The notes beneath the pieces were generated by a model, which was given only the letters and a program-made list of their open reading frames with translations, was not told where the DNA came from and searched no databases. 64,000 nucleotides of DNA from Mesodorylaimus sp. YZB2_4 (taxonomy: Eukaryota > Nematoda > Enoplea > Dorylaimida > Dorylaimidae): positions 124,001 through 188,000 of the forward strand of contig JASANH010000651.1 of assembly GCA_030248295.1 (NCBI GenBank). Reading direction: 5' to 3'. The position numbers were made by a program, and so were the translations under genes. Below, piece after piece: positions 20,654-33,478 of this stretch. How positions within the stretch are numbered: position 1 is the first letter of the stretch; the number at the start of each line of letters is the position of its first letter.

Positions 20654-22405
20654 CCAGTGGCACCAATACGCCCTATGTCCAACCCACTCCACTGCTTTTT
20701 TGCTGGTCAAACTAGATTAGAATACGACTCCTCGTATATATGTATTAGAACCAGCATAGCTGTATGTGTTTCGAGTCCAATGCTCTACATGTCCAGGGGC
20801 AGCTTCCCTGCACATGGCCCCTCTAGTTCTGTTCCCAGTGATACGTAATCAGTACCTAATGAATTTGCTCTGTGCTGACGTCATTGCCTCCCCTCCGTCA
20901 CAATTCTAAATCCATTCCCTGGCGTGCATTTGACGCGCATTCCGCTTACTGGGCATCGGTTTCCAATTACATCAGTGCGCCAAAGGCATCGTGCCCAACT
21001 CGAAAATTGACTGTTCCAAATTGCATGTTTCCTTCATAATGTTCTGCGGCCACTGGTCCAAAAATAGACGGTGGACGACGTTAAATGTAACTTCGTTAGA
21101 TGGCGGGGTGACCGAGGTGATGTTTCCAAACTTTTTGTACACTTTGCTTGCCAGGACACTGGCTAGTGATGTATGATTGCGATCTGTCTCCTATTCGGAA
21201 CTTGAATTGTGGCCACCCGTCAAAGGCTAATGGAAAGAAAGCGGAAACGGGCCATAGATTTGTTTCCCGCTATGACGCAGCGTGATTCGATAATGAAAAT
21301 CGCTTTCCCTTGCGTCTCGCCAGCTGAGTGGTCGGTAGGGGTAAGTATAGGTAGGGCAATGCGGGTGAGGAAGCGCGAGCTCTATATTCCCTAAGCATAG
21401 CGTGTCAACAAAGTCCCGCCCTCCAACTGCGGACTGACATATTTGAACATGCGTAAGGTTCCATCGACGCGACACGACTGAAACGCCTTACGAATAAGCT
21501 AATGGTCTTTTCTCAAAGGCAGTGGTCGATTTTGGCGCTTGTGCTAGGTAAAGTGACAACCAGCGGGCGTGTTGGGGTCCATTGGGCGAGGCACTTTGGA
21601 GCAGAGCGGCTGCCAGTTTCGTTGGGTACTGATTATTGATGACTCGGCGTGCTTTCGGCTTTAAAAGGAGGCGAACCGCGTGATTCTTTCTCCTTTTGCT
21701 TGGCTTACCGAAAATGCGAGTGTCAGGCTCCCGGAGGCCATGCACGTGCGGGCTTATATAGTAACGTGGGGCACGGGACGAGGATGGAAACGGACCCTGG
21801 AGCAACGGCTGTCGAGGATATTGATTCGAAGAAGCCGGCCTTGTATGCGAGGCTGTTGCTAGCCGCATGATGAAACTGCGGTCGAATAGGAGGGAGGAGG
21901 AAAAGGAGGACAAGGTTCTTTGGCAGAATACTAGCGCCCCATTTGGCGCTTGGAACTGGAGGATCTTCCGGCCCGATATCGACTAGACCTTTCTCGAGAC
22001 GGTGGCGATCCGATAGACGGCATTGGGTTTACTCGCTCGAGGGCCACCATTACTCACGGATATGCTATGGCCCCTATTACGTTCCACCGTTCGCCTTGAA
22101 CCTCTTTGAATTTTTGCCCTGCACGCATGTAAGCACGCTGCCGAGCTGTCCAACGCGTCCTTAGCTAAAGAATGAGCGGGCGTCGCGCGGCGCGTCGCTA
22201 AAGGAAGTCTTCTTTGGTAAAAAGGAGAGTTTTATTCTGTTTTACATGCATTTCACGTGTTAGGCTGGCCAACAACTATGGCCCTAATTTATTGAGCCGA
22301 ATTGCGTCCGCACCCAAACGCCGTAAAAAGACGTCTCGTTTATTATTTATAATCATTATAATTGGTCTCGTAAGCACTGTCAAGTCGGGGCACTAACGAC
22401 CGATC
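20654..22405. other. Intergenic and probable 5' region of the active-zone gene
   Basis: No coding region supported. Overlapping frames around 21488-21913 on both strands are shadows of GC-rich sequence. A GCTTATATAG element near 21750 could be a core promoter, but no transcript start can be fixed. Confidence 0.45.
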
Positions 22406-25400
22406 ATGTTCGGACGCTTTGTTACTGGATTCAAGCAAGCTCTGCAAGTACAATCCGAGCCACCAACTCCATCCCCGGGCTCACCAATACCTGGTGGACA
22501 CAGGTCGACCGTACAAGATGCCCGTTATCAGCAGCCGCCGCCGAGATTCGCATCCTCCGAAACATTGGAGCAGCAAGCTCCCCCAGCTGCCCCTGATTTT
22601 CTACTTGAGGGTTTATCCGAAGCTGAAAGAGTCCATATCCTCAATGTTATGGCACGTGCTGATAGCAATGCGAACATTAGCTCAACAACGACGGCTGCGC
22701 CGCATGCGACGGGCTTGGAAAAGGCAGAACCCGTTCATGCACCATCATCGATGCGAGAAAGGGCGGAGAGTATGCATAAACCTGTTCAGACCTCGAGAAG
22801 CGGATCTCAGTCGAACATATCGCCTTTGTCCGCATCGACATCCGTGTCTGACGTTCCTTTAGACGGGTTGACCGAAGAGGAACGATCCCATATACTACGC
22901 GTTATGGCCAGAGCCGAAAGTGGACTCGATATTTCTGACGACGTCGATCATACGACTGTATCTACTTGTAAGACCGACTCCTTACCAGTAGCCCCATCAC
23001 AGGCACCCATCACCAGCAACGAAGAAGAAATGGTTGATCCCATGCTGGCCAGTCGATTAGAAAACTCTGGCCTAGAAGAGTGGGAATTGAGGCAAATAAT
23101 GAACGTCATGAATAAAGCCAGGCGAGAAAGCGACGTTGTCGAATCGTTACCAGCCACTCAGAGTGATCAAAGACGACCTCTCGATGAGCTGCCGATTCGA
23201 GCACAACAACAGCCGGCACCCCCTTATCAACAAGAAGAACAAAAGAAGAAAACGGAAAAAGAAGCCGCGACAAAACTGAGACATGGACGTTCGATGGACA
23301 AGCCCATTTCTAATGAGCGACCACGACATGAGTCCATCGACAGCGAAGATGCTGACCGTAATGAGGAGGCGGCGTCAGACAACGAAGGCGTTCGCTCGTC
23401 AGACGAGACAGAAGGAGCCGATTCAGAGTCTCCGATTGAAGACGGTTCCAGTTATTCTTCTTCACCGGTGGCTGAACACGAGTCCTTACCCGAGCAGCTT
23501 GAATACGCGGAGCCACATGCGGGCAGCAGGGAGGACGCAAAGTCTTCTCATGACTTTAAGGAAAACAAGGCCTCAGAAGCGAGGCCCAAAGCAGAGCTGG
23601 ACGATCCCGCTCTGCTTGCCATGCTACCCGAAGGTATGGAATCATTAAGCGTTGAGGAGCAAGAACAGATCTTGGCCGTCTTGCGAAGAGTGGTCATGGA
23701 ATCGGGCGGGGATATGGCACCGCCGCCGGCGCCTACACCCCATATCAGCGACGACTGGCGTCAACAGGCGCATCCGTCGTCTAATAATAATAATAATGAA
23801 GGCTCGGGGACACAGCCAGCCAGCGTGCCAACCTCAACCTCGCAGGAACGAGATCAAGAAATGGATCAGTTTCAAAGCGAGTACGACACGACTCGAGACA
23901 TGAGCGGTCCTGGAAGTAGACGAGGTGTGCCAGACTTAAGATTTGAAATTTCTGAAGATCAATCGATTGATCAGGTTACTGAAGAGCAACCTCGGATCGA
24001 ATATCAAAAAGGCACTCGCCTCGGCGGTGTGTCTCCAGTTTCCATAACGATTCAACCTCCGTCGCCTTGTCCGACCGAGGATAGCGAAAGTGAGGAAGAA
24101 GATTACTGGACAAAGGCTCAACGAAGTGAAGAAGAATACGTGGAGGAGGAGCAAGTCGAAAGTGAATACGATCAGCCCCAAGAAACCCAGACAAGCACAG
24201 ATCTGACTGCTGAGCCAACTGAGGAATATGAGACCAGTTGGACCCGAGATGAAGAGTACTCTCAAAAGAAGTACTACGCTGAGGAGCCATCTCCCGTCGA
24301 AGAGCGAGAGGAGGTAGAGGAACAAATGGAGGATGAACAATGGCGAGACGACGCCGAAGAAATCGAGGAGGATCGTGAACAATACGATCAAGGGGAAGAA
24401 ATAACCGACGCAGTGACCGCTGGCATACATCCGATCACTGAGGAGCCCGAAGAGGAATACGAGACGGAAAATAAACAACGACTGGCCGCCAGTGTGAATG
24501 AAGAAGACCTGATCGAGACCTCGCCTCCGACATCCGAACCGCAGCGATCTCCAATAGAATATGGGACTGGTGAAGAAGGCGGGGGGACTGAGGCCGACAA
24601 TGAAGAGGAGCGTTATGATCGGTTCGACACTGACGCCGCTGAATCGTCCTCTTACGAAGATCCTAATGCTGCTGCCTCCTTTTACGGTACTGACTATTAC
24701 ATGGCCGAATATCAGCGCAGTGAGAGTGGGAGCAGCAGTGGATATGGTAGTCGAGGTGTTCTCGGCTTATCGAGCTATGCTAGTGGTGAAGCTCTCTCTC
24801 AAACAAGTGGTGTCGGCTTTGTGCCAGAACTGGGCCAGACAATCGGAGTAATACCCAGTGTGGACAACAGTTTGAGCAGAGCCTCCTCCCTGCAAGAACA
24901 ATTCAGTGGAGACAGTGGAAATGCTCCAGACTTGGCAGATACTCGAAAATTGATTGATGAACCGAAACATGAGGATATTATGACAAAAAGCGCACCAGTT
25001 GAGGGTCTGGGCGCTGCTCCTTACGAAGCTTACGAACAGCACGATGAGGCTCCAGTTATAAAAACTCGACCAGTGGGATATTACGAAGAAGAAGAAGACT
25101 GGTGGTCTGGAGAGCCTGAGATACAAAAAGGTAAGCGAATTTTAATTTAGTGTTTCCTGAAGCTAGCACAGTAGGCTCACAAGTCTGTCGGGAATTGGTT
25201 GTCTGTCAATCACTTGTTCATCAGTCCATCAGTATGTCTTGCGATGAAGGCAGTCAATTACCTACATAAGGTAGCGTCGTCTGGGGTATTGTATCTTCCT
25301 CAGCCTCCTTTGATCATTTAGGTTTAGTCTGACATTATTAGGCAGTCTTTTAGGTTTGCTCGACTCTTCTACTAATTGTAAGAACCACCATCGTAGCTTC

Positions 25401-28400
25401 TGTTAGCTTTGGAGCCGATGCTTTTATAGCAACAAGACCGATGCCAAATGCCATTTTCATGCATTCTGCAAATGAATGCTTTTATTAACAAAACTCATCT
25501 TCGATCGATGCGTCATTTATTGATCAGCTTTTTTCTGTAATGGCTGAATTCTCGCTTAGGTCGCATGATAAAAATTCCCACTCGGTGCTTGTTGCATGAC
25601 AGGCCATTTCAGTTTAACGGTGTTTTTGTCCTTGTTAGTTTTTAACTTGTAAGGACATGATCGATTGTGAATTGGTGTGTCCACCATGGGCGCTGGTTAA
25701 GTTTTTACTGCCAGGGTCTGGACGTTTCTAGGATACTCCAAGGCTTTCCTGGGATTCTGGTGTTAGAAAAAGCAAAAAATTGTTGGTTCTATTTTTTCCC
25801 CATCACGGCAATGTTGACTTTGCATGCTCAGATAGGTCAGGCTGCATCACACGCATTACCGCGTCGTGTTGCGCAAAAACATGTTTGTGTCGGAGCGGCA
25901 CGAATGTCGTATCGTACTAACCACGCTTGACTGGTCGGAATAAGGTGCTTTGGCAGGAAAGCCTTCAGTGGGGGTAAAGGATCTAATCGCTGACAGGGAG
26001 TGGCTTCCAGATTATCCTGTCTGTATTATCAGTTCTGCTCGAAAGGAGGAGAAAGCTTCACGCCCAGTTAGATCTAATAAAGCGAGCGGACTCGTAGATG
26101 CTCCTGCTAGCCTCAACAAACTGCCAATCCCGTTTGCAGTTTGGCCTTCATTCGGACAATGCTTGACTGTTTCTCTATTGACAGCTCGTGATCAAAGACG
26201 ATCTAGTCATCCGTTTTGACACGAAATGTCACCACCTGAAGTGCACCCCTACCGCCTTTCTGTTGTCTGGTTTTTAGACTCTAAGAGAACGCGTTTTGTA
26301 ACATGGGACGAAAGGTTGCTGGATAAGCCGCATGCCTCTTATTGTTGCAACCCACGATCAAATTTCTCATCAAAAAATGCCTGGCACCTTGAAGGTCTGC
26401 ATAGCTTAATATGTAAAGCCACTCCAGGGGGCTCATAGTCTCCATGCCGCACGTATCTCCCGATGCTAGCTACTGTACCTACGACACGTCTGTGATCAGA
26501 CTCAGGTCAGACATGGTTGAGAAAAGATAACGGATCCACTCCTTGGATATCGAGAGGCAAACACTGGACACGGGGGGGGGGTGGACTCTGCATTTCAAAG
26601 ATTAGAGCATTATTGATTTTTGTCTCCGAAACACAAGGGAGCAGGTGATAAGTGGATGCTTTTCAGAAATTAATGCTAATAAACACTCGTAACGTCGACC
26701 TCTGGCCTATATCGCTTTGGCAAGAGAAAGTTGGCTTTGAGGCTCTTGCTGATGTATGGTGTAAATCGGATATGTCAATAAGCTCGAATCACGATCTAGA
26801 TGTGTAAAATTTTTTATTCCGAGTTATTTATGGATGTATATAGGGTTCTATTTCGTGTAACCCCCTTTTCTGCGTTTCATAATCCTGATGCTCATGGTGA
26901 GTGCGGAGTTCGAGAGTTTAAATTCTAATTTGTACTCTGATTCTTAGCGTCAAGTTGCAAGCTGCGCATCATGTTTCAATTATAATTGACAAAATGTAAA
27001 ATGAGTAGGTTGCAAACTATAGACCGAGACCAGGATTGACGTACATGTGACACGGTTTCTTTCCTTGGCTGCACCGAGTCATAGCACGCTATCATCCCGT
27101 CATGCTAGAAGGGTGAGCCAGCGTGGGGCTATAAACGTTTTCTTACTATTTTCTTAGTCGAAAACTATGAACAAACGTGTTTTACGGAAAGTGTTTAGGT
27201 TCTCTTTTTTAATTAAAACCCAGCATCCTCTCTTGGTTTCTCGCAAGATTTATTCTTGGTTTAGTGACGGAACGATGAGCTGTGCACGCGTTCATGAGCT
27301 GGCGTAGAAGGAAACTTGCTTCGATTTTAGAAACCACACAGTCGAAAAGCGATCATCCATCCACGGTGGAAGAAAGCGAACTATACGAGCTTGAGGAAAA
27401 TTCGAAGCAATCCTTGGTCAGTTTTCAGCCTGAAAAACAAGTCCCTGAAACACATAAAGGATTTGAAGACCCACGGGCACTCAATGTGCAGTCTTTGACT
27501 GAGCAAAGGGACTATTCGCGACAGGATCAACAGGCCGATCAATGGGCAAGAGACAATTCGGGATTTCCGCATGCTGGGGCTAAGCCTGACCCAGTACCAG
27601 CGCCTGTCACTTCGATTTATAAAGGACAGTCGGTGCATCAACAACCAGTCACATCCACGCCAGAGAAACGGGCAATTCAAGCACCTGCTCCCACTCCAAC
27701 GCCTAAAACGCCTGAGCGTCAATCACTATTTGGTTCATTGAAACAGGCGGCTACAGGACCTGCTCCAAAGTCGGCTTTCGGTTCATTTTTCAGTGGCGCT
27801 AGTCAAGCTTTAAAATCTCAAACGGAAGCCGTCTTGAAAAAAGCGGTCGATACTGTGTCCCAGGTGGCAGCCGCTACTGATGTGGCGCCGCCTAAACCTG
27901 TATCTCCAATGTACTCGCAACAACCACCACCTTCTATCCCTGGTAAGAACCCTATTTTTCCCGCTTATTACATATGTGCAGTGTTGCTGTTTTAGAACAG
28001 CGGAAGCCTGTGGCACCTGTAGTCGAGCAGTCACCCGAAATCGTCCCAGCCAAAATTGGAAGCATGGAAACTTTGATTGGCGATTACGATTACGACAGTC
28101 AATACAGTTTGAAGAAAATGATCAAACACGAATCCATTGGGCCAACCCAAGAAGAAATCACTACGCAGCAGGTGCACGTGCATCAGCCAGTATATTCATA
28201 CGATTGGGGTGCTGAACAGAAGGCGGCTCAAGCGCTTCCATCACAACCACTGCCACCGCCTCAGCAAGAGCTAGCGTCATCAAAGACTATCACGACAGCA
28301 GCAGTCGAAGTTCCGCCTCCTGTAATCCAAACAGCTGCATCCGCACCAGCTTCGATTCCAGTCTCAGCTCCAGCTCCAAGTCCTAGTCCGACACCATCAA

Positions 28401-31400
28401 TAATCGAAGTTCCAGGAATGCCTGACTTGGATTTAAGTCAATTCAATGAAGAGGAACGGGCTCACCTTTTGGCTATGATTGGAAAAGCAAAGGAAATGGA
28501 AGCCGAATTGCACTCAACCCCATCCAGCAGCGCTGCTCCATCTCGCTCCGCTTCATTCAGTCACCACAGCATGACCACTTCGATTACAGTTTTGGAAGAA
28601 GAAGAAACAGAAGAAGCTTTGCGGTTGCTGGAACTGTACAACGCTTCAACCACTTCTTCAACCTTCTCCAGTCCTTCACTGTCAGCCAAACGATATACTG
28701 CGCCAGCAACGGATTCAAACACATTACCATGGCCAGTACCATCCATAAGGGAAATCGGTGCCACACCAGAAATGCACGTGGACGTGGAACAGGCATTCGC
28801 AGCAGCTGTGGGTGAATCTGGTCTCATGTCCGATTCGTCCATGGTCCAACAATATGACAGTAGCGAAGTTTCGAGTACCATGTGCGAAGACGAAGCTGAT
28901 CAGCAGCAGCGGATGACGTAAGTACTTCAACCTCTACATTTTTCGGAAAATAGTTAGATTTTTTTGGGACAGCAGTAAAGAAAAAGCTTTGAAACTAAAA
29001 TATTCTCTTGCAAAGTTTTTGTGGATAGCCTACGCAAAACCGTCCCAGAATAGCATCCTGTTAAAAATTGAAGTAAAGTGAAATTTCTAAAGTAGCTTTC
29101 GGATTCAACTAGTTTTGCATTTGGTTGTCACCATTTGACAAAACATGAGCGGTCTGGCTGTTTATACAACTGCGTAAAGCTGCATTTTTCCTCCTCACTC
29201 AAAGGACCATTGCAATAGCTTCTTGTAAATGCTTTTTCCAATCCTCAGAGAAATCGAAGCTGATCTGAGTGGCGACACGGCACATACTCAGCGATACAAA
29301 GTCGAAGCGCCAGCCTTGGCAGAATGTCCTCTGTGCAATCGTATGGTATTACGTTGTTCCCAAGGGAGTTACGGCGCCACAGGACAAATGTGTGCCGATT
29401 GTGGTGTGGTCGTATGTACGGAGTGCGGTAGCGTCGTGCCTAGATATATGGTAAGATTTAAATGATAAGAGGCCATTCTGGTCTATGTAGCCTTGAAAAC
29501 AAGGTTTCGACCTAGATTACGCCGAGTAGTAGTCAAAGATTGATTCAAGTGGCTGACTCTACAGTAATGCTTCCCAATTCAATTCCCATTGAAAAAAGCA
29601 TTCCCATTTCAGTTTTCACTAGGCTCGTCAAAAAGATAAGAGCAAAACCGCTCTAAGGCTGATTGACTATTTTGAGTACAGTACCATGGGGACTCATAGT
29701 AAGCTAAATTGGGCCTTTTTAAAAGCTAGGAAATAATGGTTTCACAACATGCGTAGTGCATCAAAAACTGCTCAACAATGCTCGATAATGCTGGATGAGG
29801 CCTCTTGCCTCTCTTGTCTCTCGGGCAGATAAGGGTGTTCAGCACTTATGCATGCCGCACTCTGTTTGGATTGAGGTCTTGGAGATACGATAAAACACTA
29901 AATTGAATTTGTTTGGGTTAGGGATTAACAGACATGGACCTGTGCCTAGAAATCAGACCTGACAGAAGGTTTTTGAATTTTGTCTCTAAGTTTTCTGACA
30001 AAATAATATCCCTCCTCTCGGCTGCCGAGAACGGCCTCTACGTAGGCAGAGACATCATATAGTACTGTATGTAACATATAAATTCAGCTCTACCTCAACT
30101 TACCACTTGCATGCTCATTATTTCAGGGCAAAGTATGGCTCTGTGGTCAGTGTCAGTTAGACGAGCAAGCGCAGATACAAAAACAATACAAACAGCAGCA
30201 TCCGAAAAAAATACCCGACCAGCCCACTTCGCAGACGGTGGAGAGGGAGGACCAAGATTTCTCTGGTGCCACGCAACCAACAGCTGCTGCCAGATCATCG
30301 ACGAGTGCGCGAAGGCGTCGACGGCGCACAACTGCCGTTGCTCACCATAGACAACAGCAGGACGAGGAAGAAGAAGAGGAAGAAGACGATGACGATGGTC
30401 ATTTTCGGCCATCAGCCGCTTTATCACAAGACGAACCAAAAACAGTTATCCGAGCCATGGCAAAGCCGAGCGCACGTGCAGGTAACGATTCGGATGAATC
30501 TGATGAAGAAATTGCTGCGAGACGAGGAGCCGATGACGACGACTATCCAGACGAAGTTATCGAAGTGCCGCCAGCGCCTCTCTCACCTGAACAGCCTGCT
30601 TTGACATTGGCCAGCATGGTGAGTAGCCATTTCTTGTGATTACTATCATTCCTACGCACATTATAGGCACCTGAATGAAGCAAAAATGCACCAAATGCAG
30701 ATAGGATTATATGCGTCAGTTACTACATTACTTGCACCAACACTCTTGAATGCATTCATAGGTGAACATCAAATATGTTCAGCATTGCTCGCCATAAAGC
30801 GCTCGGAAAACATGCTTTTCTAAAATGGGCCCTGCGTGCAAGTGCCGAGAATAGATCAATTGCGAGGAAAGCTTTATCGAGTTATATTCTTGCAGGACAA
30901 CGGAATGAGTGGTGGAGGAGGCCTAGGAGCAGATGTGTTGGCCGCCATTACGTCAACATTCTCGTCTTCATCATCGGACATATTTCAATTGGGTGATGCA
31001 TTAGTCGACTCAACACCAGAAAGACGATCGCATTTACAACAGCAGCAAATTGCTTTTGGAGCTGGCATTGCTTCATTAGGGCAAACAGCGCCGCCTCCAG
31101 TACCCGCTCGGACTCACAGAGCGGCGCCACCTCCGCCAGCGGCGACTTCAACGACGGCGTTCGTATCCGAGCAACGCTCCATAACGCCGTCTTCTGTTGC
31201 CTATCATTCGATTGGCGTAACAGACTCGAGCCAATTTCCTTCGCAAGAGAAAACCAAAGCCACGGCTGGTTCTTTAACTTGGGTCGACTCGTCCTCGTCA
31301 ATGTCCGAAATGAGCCGGGAAATCGTTCAGCAAAAGCGCAGTTTAGAGGAGGAAAGTGGCGCGGGCGATCGGCTCGGGACAACGACTGGGCCAGGACACA

Positions 31401-33440
31401 CAGCCGATAGCACACAGCAGGAGGAGGTCGTACGCTCGGCGCCGTCTGTTCTGAGGGAATCACAAGACCGTGAACAGATGGAAGGAGACATGCGCTCTAC
31501 GGTGGTCGGTCTTGGAGGCGCCGAAGATGAACAAGCGGCCGCTGGCGAAAGCGAGGAAGAGGAGGAGGAAGAAGAAGAGGAGCAAATCGATTACGCCCAG
31601 GTCTGTCTCGACCCCTATTCTACTTAGATCCCTGCATGACACTAGAACGCGCATCCGTACTCCTTAGTCCTCCTCAAAAGCCCAGCCCCACCCTCATTAG
31701 GCCGTTTCTTTTGCCCGTCGAGACACACTCCAAGTAGCGGAAAATCATTGCCCTCCCTCCGCCCCCTAACAAGTCCAGCTCGCTATTCGTCCTTTACAGG
31801 CAATGAAATACTATAACAATAATCCATTCTTCACCCACCGCCCTGGTCCAGTCTACACCATTCCGGAAGACGAGGAGTCGGACGAGCTGTCGGCTGAAAT
31901 TGGTAAGCACCCAGCCGCCCATTCGTCTTCTTTTTTGGAGTGGGCTGTGAAAAAAGTGCATATGGGGTCATTCATCATTCTTCCATTTCGCATGTAGGTG
32001 AGGACGGTCAGTACAAGGACATGTCCAGACCCGGCGTGTCGCCTAATTATCAACAGCTGCTCAAGCAGCATCAACAACAGCAGCTAATGAGGCAGCAACA
32101 ACTACAGCAGCAGCAGCAACAACAACCCCAAGTCCAACAACAATCGACGATGGGCGTTAGCCAACCGTCAACGACAACAGGCGGCGGGGTTTATTATAAA
32201 AGAAATCCTTTCATCGATGAGGCGGAAGAATACGAAAATGAACAAGGTCTCATTCACCAACAACAGTCCAAGACGTCAGCGGCATCCGTCCCGTCTACCC
32301 TGCAACAGAGGTTGCCTCAAGCCGCGACTCGTGTCACTCATGCGGCAATGGATAATAGCCAAGGAAGCGCCGTGGCTGCGGGTTCAGGCACGCGTGAAGT
32401 AACTTCATTAGTTTCGTCTCAACAGTACTTTGCAAATCAACAACACCTACAACAACAGACATCGTCCATAGGCGCCTCTAGCCGATCTATATTGGCTCAG
32501 TCATTGAATTCGTCTAGCCCATTGACGCAAATATCCTCGTCCACTTCACAAGTTCCGACTACAGCAGGCGCCATTCGAGCCATGCCTGTGTCCGAACAAG
32601 GAGCGGCCCTGGCCAGTGCTGTTACTTCGATTAGCGCAGCCGCACAAGCGACAGCCTCGCCAGCTATGGCGGCGGCGAAAGCTTACGCGCCGACGCCTGC
32701 TTCAATTACTAGCTCGGACGAAGACGAATATGGTAGTCGAATGGCCAGGGCTAGCGCTGGCCAGCTTCAGCAGCAGCAGCAGCAGCCGCCGCAGCAGAGA
32801 CCTTACCAATATCAACGCAATGATAGTGAAATGCGATACGGCGAGGAGGAACCAGCATCAACCGTGTCGCAACGACAGCAGCTGCACCAGCAGCAGCAGC
32901 AGCAATTGTTACAACAAAAACGACAAGCGCCCGCCACCAGCGCCCCTTCTATCGACTATACGTCAGTTTCAGTGGCCCGAACCGAGCCTGGCTCCGTCGC
33001 AATCCCAAGCCGCCCTATGTTAGCTTTCCACGATGAAGATACCGCCGCCGCCGTCCCGACATCCCATTACCATGTTCAGCAGCCCGCGCAGCAGCCGCTT
33101 AAGACCAGGGAGATAGTGTCTGTGATAGCCGATTCAACGCCCGCATCCAGCTCGGACGAACAGCATTATCAACAAGGGACGACGTCAACCATCGGTCAAC
33201 TGGTCTGGAAACGGGATGATCATCAACAGGACATACAACAGCACGCACCCAGCATGACCATGTCCCAAACGTCGACTGGCTCGAGAAGCAGTGAAGACGA
33301 AGAAGCTCAGGATTTGGACAATCAATTTGTTTCTAAGCTCAAACGATCTCCGGCTATGATCTTACATGCAGATGCTGCCGCCGCTGCCGGTCGTCGTCCC
33401 CAAATGACCTCTGGCCAAGCTCAGTCGCAGCAACAGCAGC

Positions 33441-33478
<38 letters not shown>

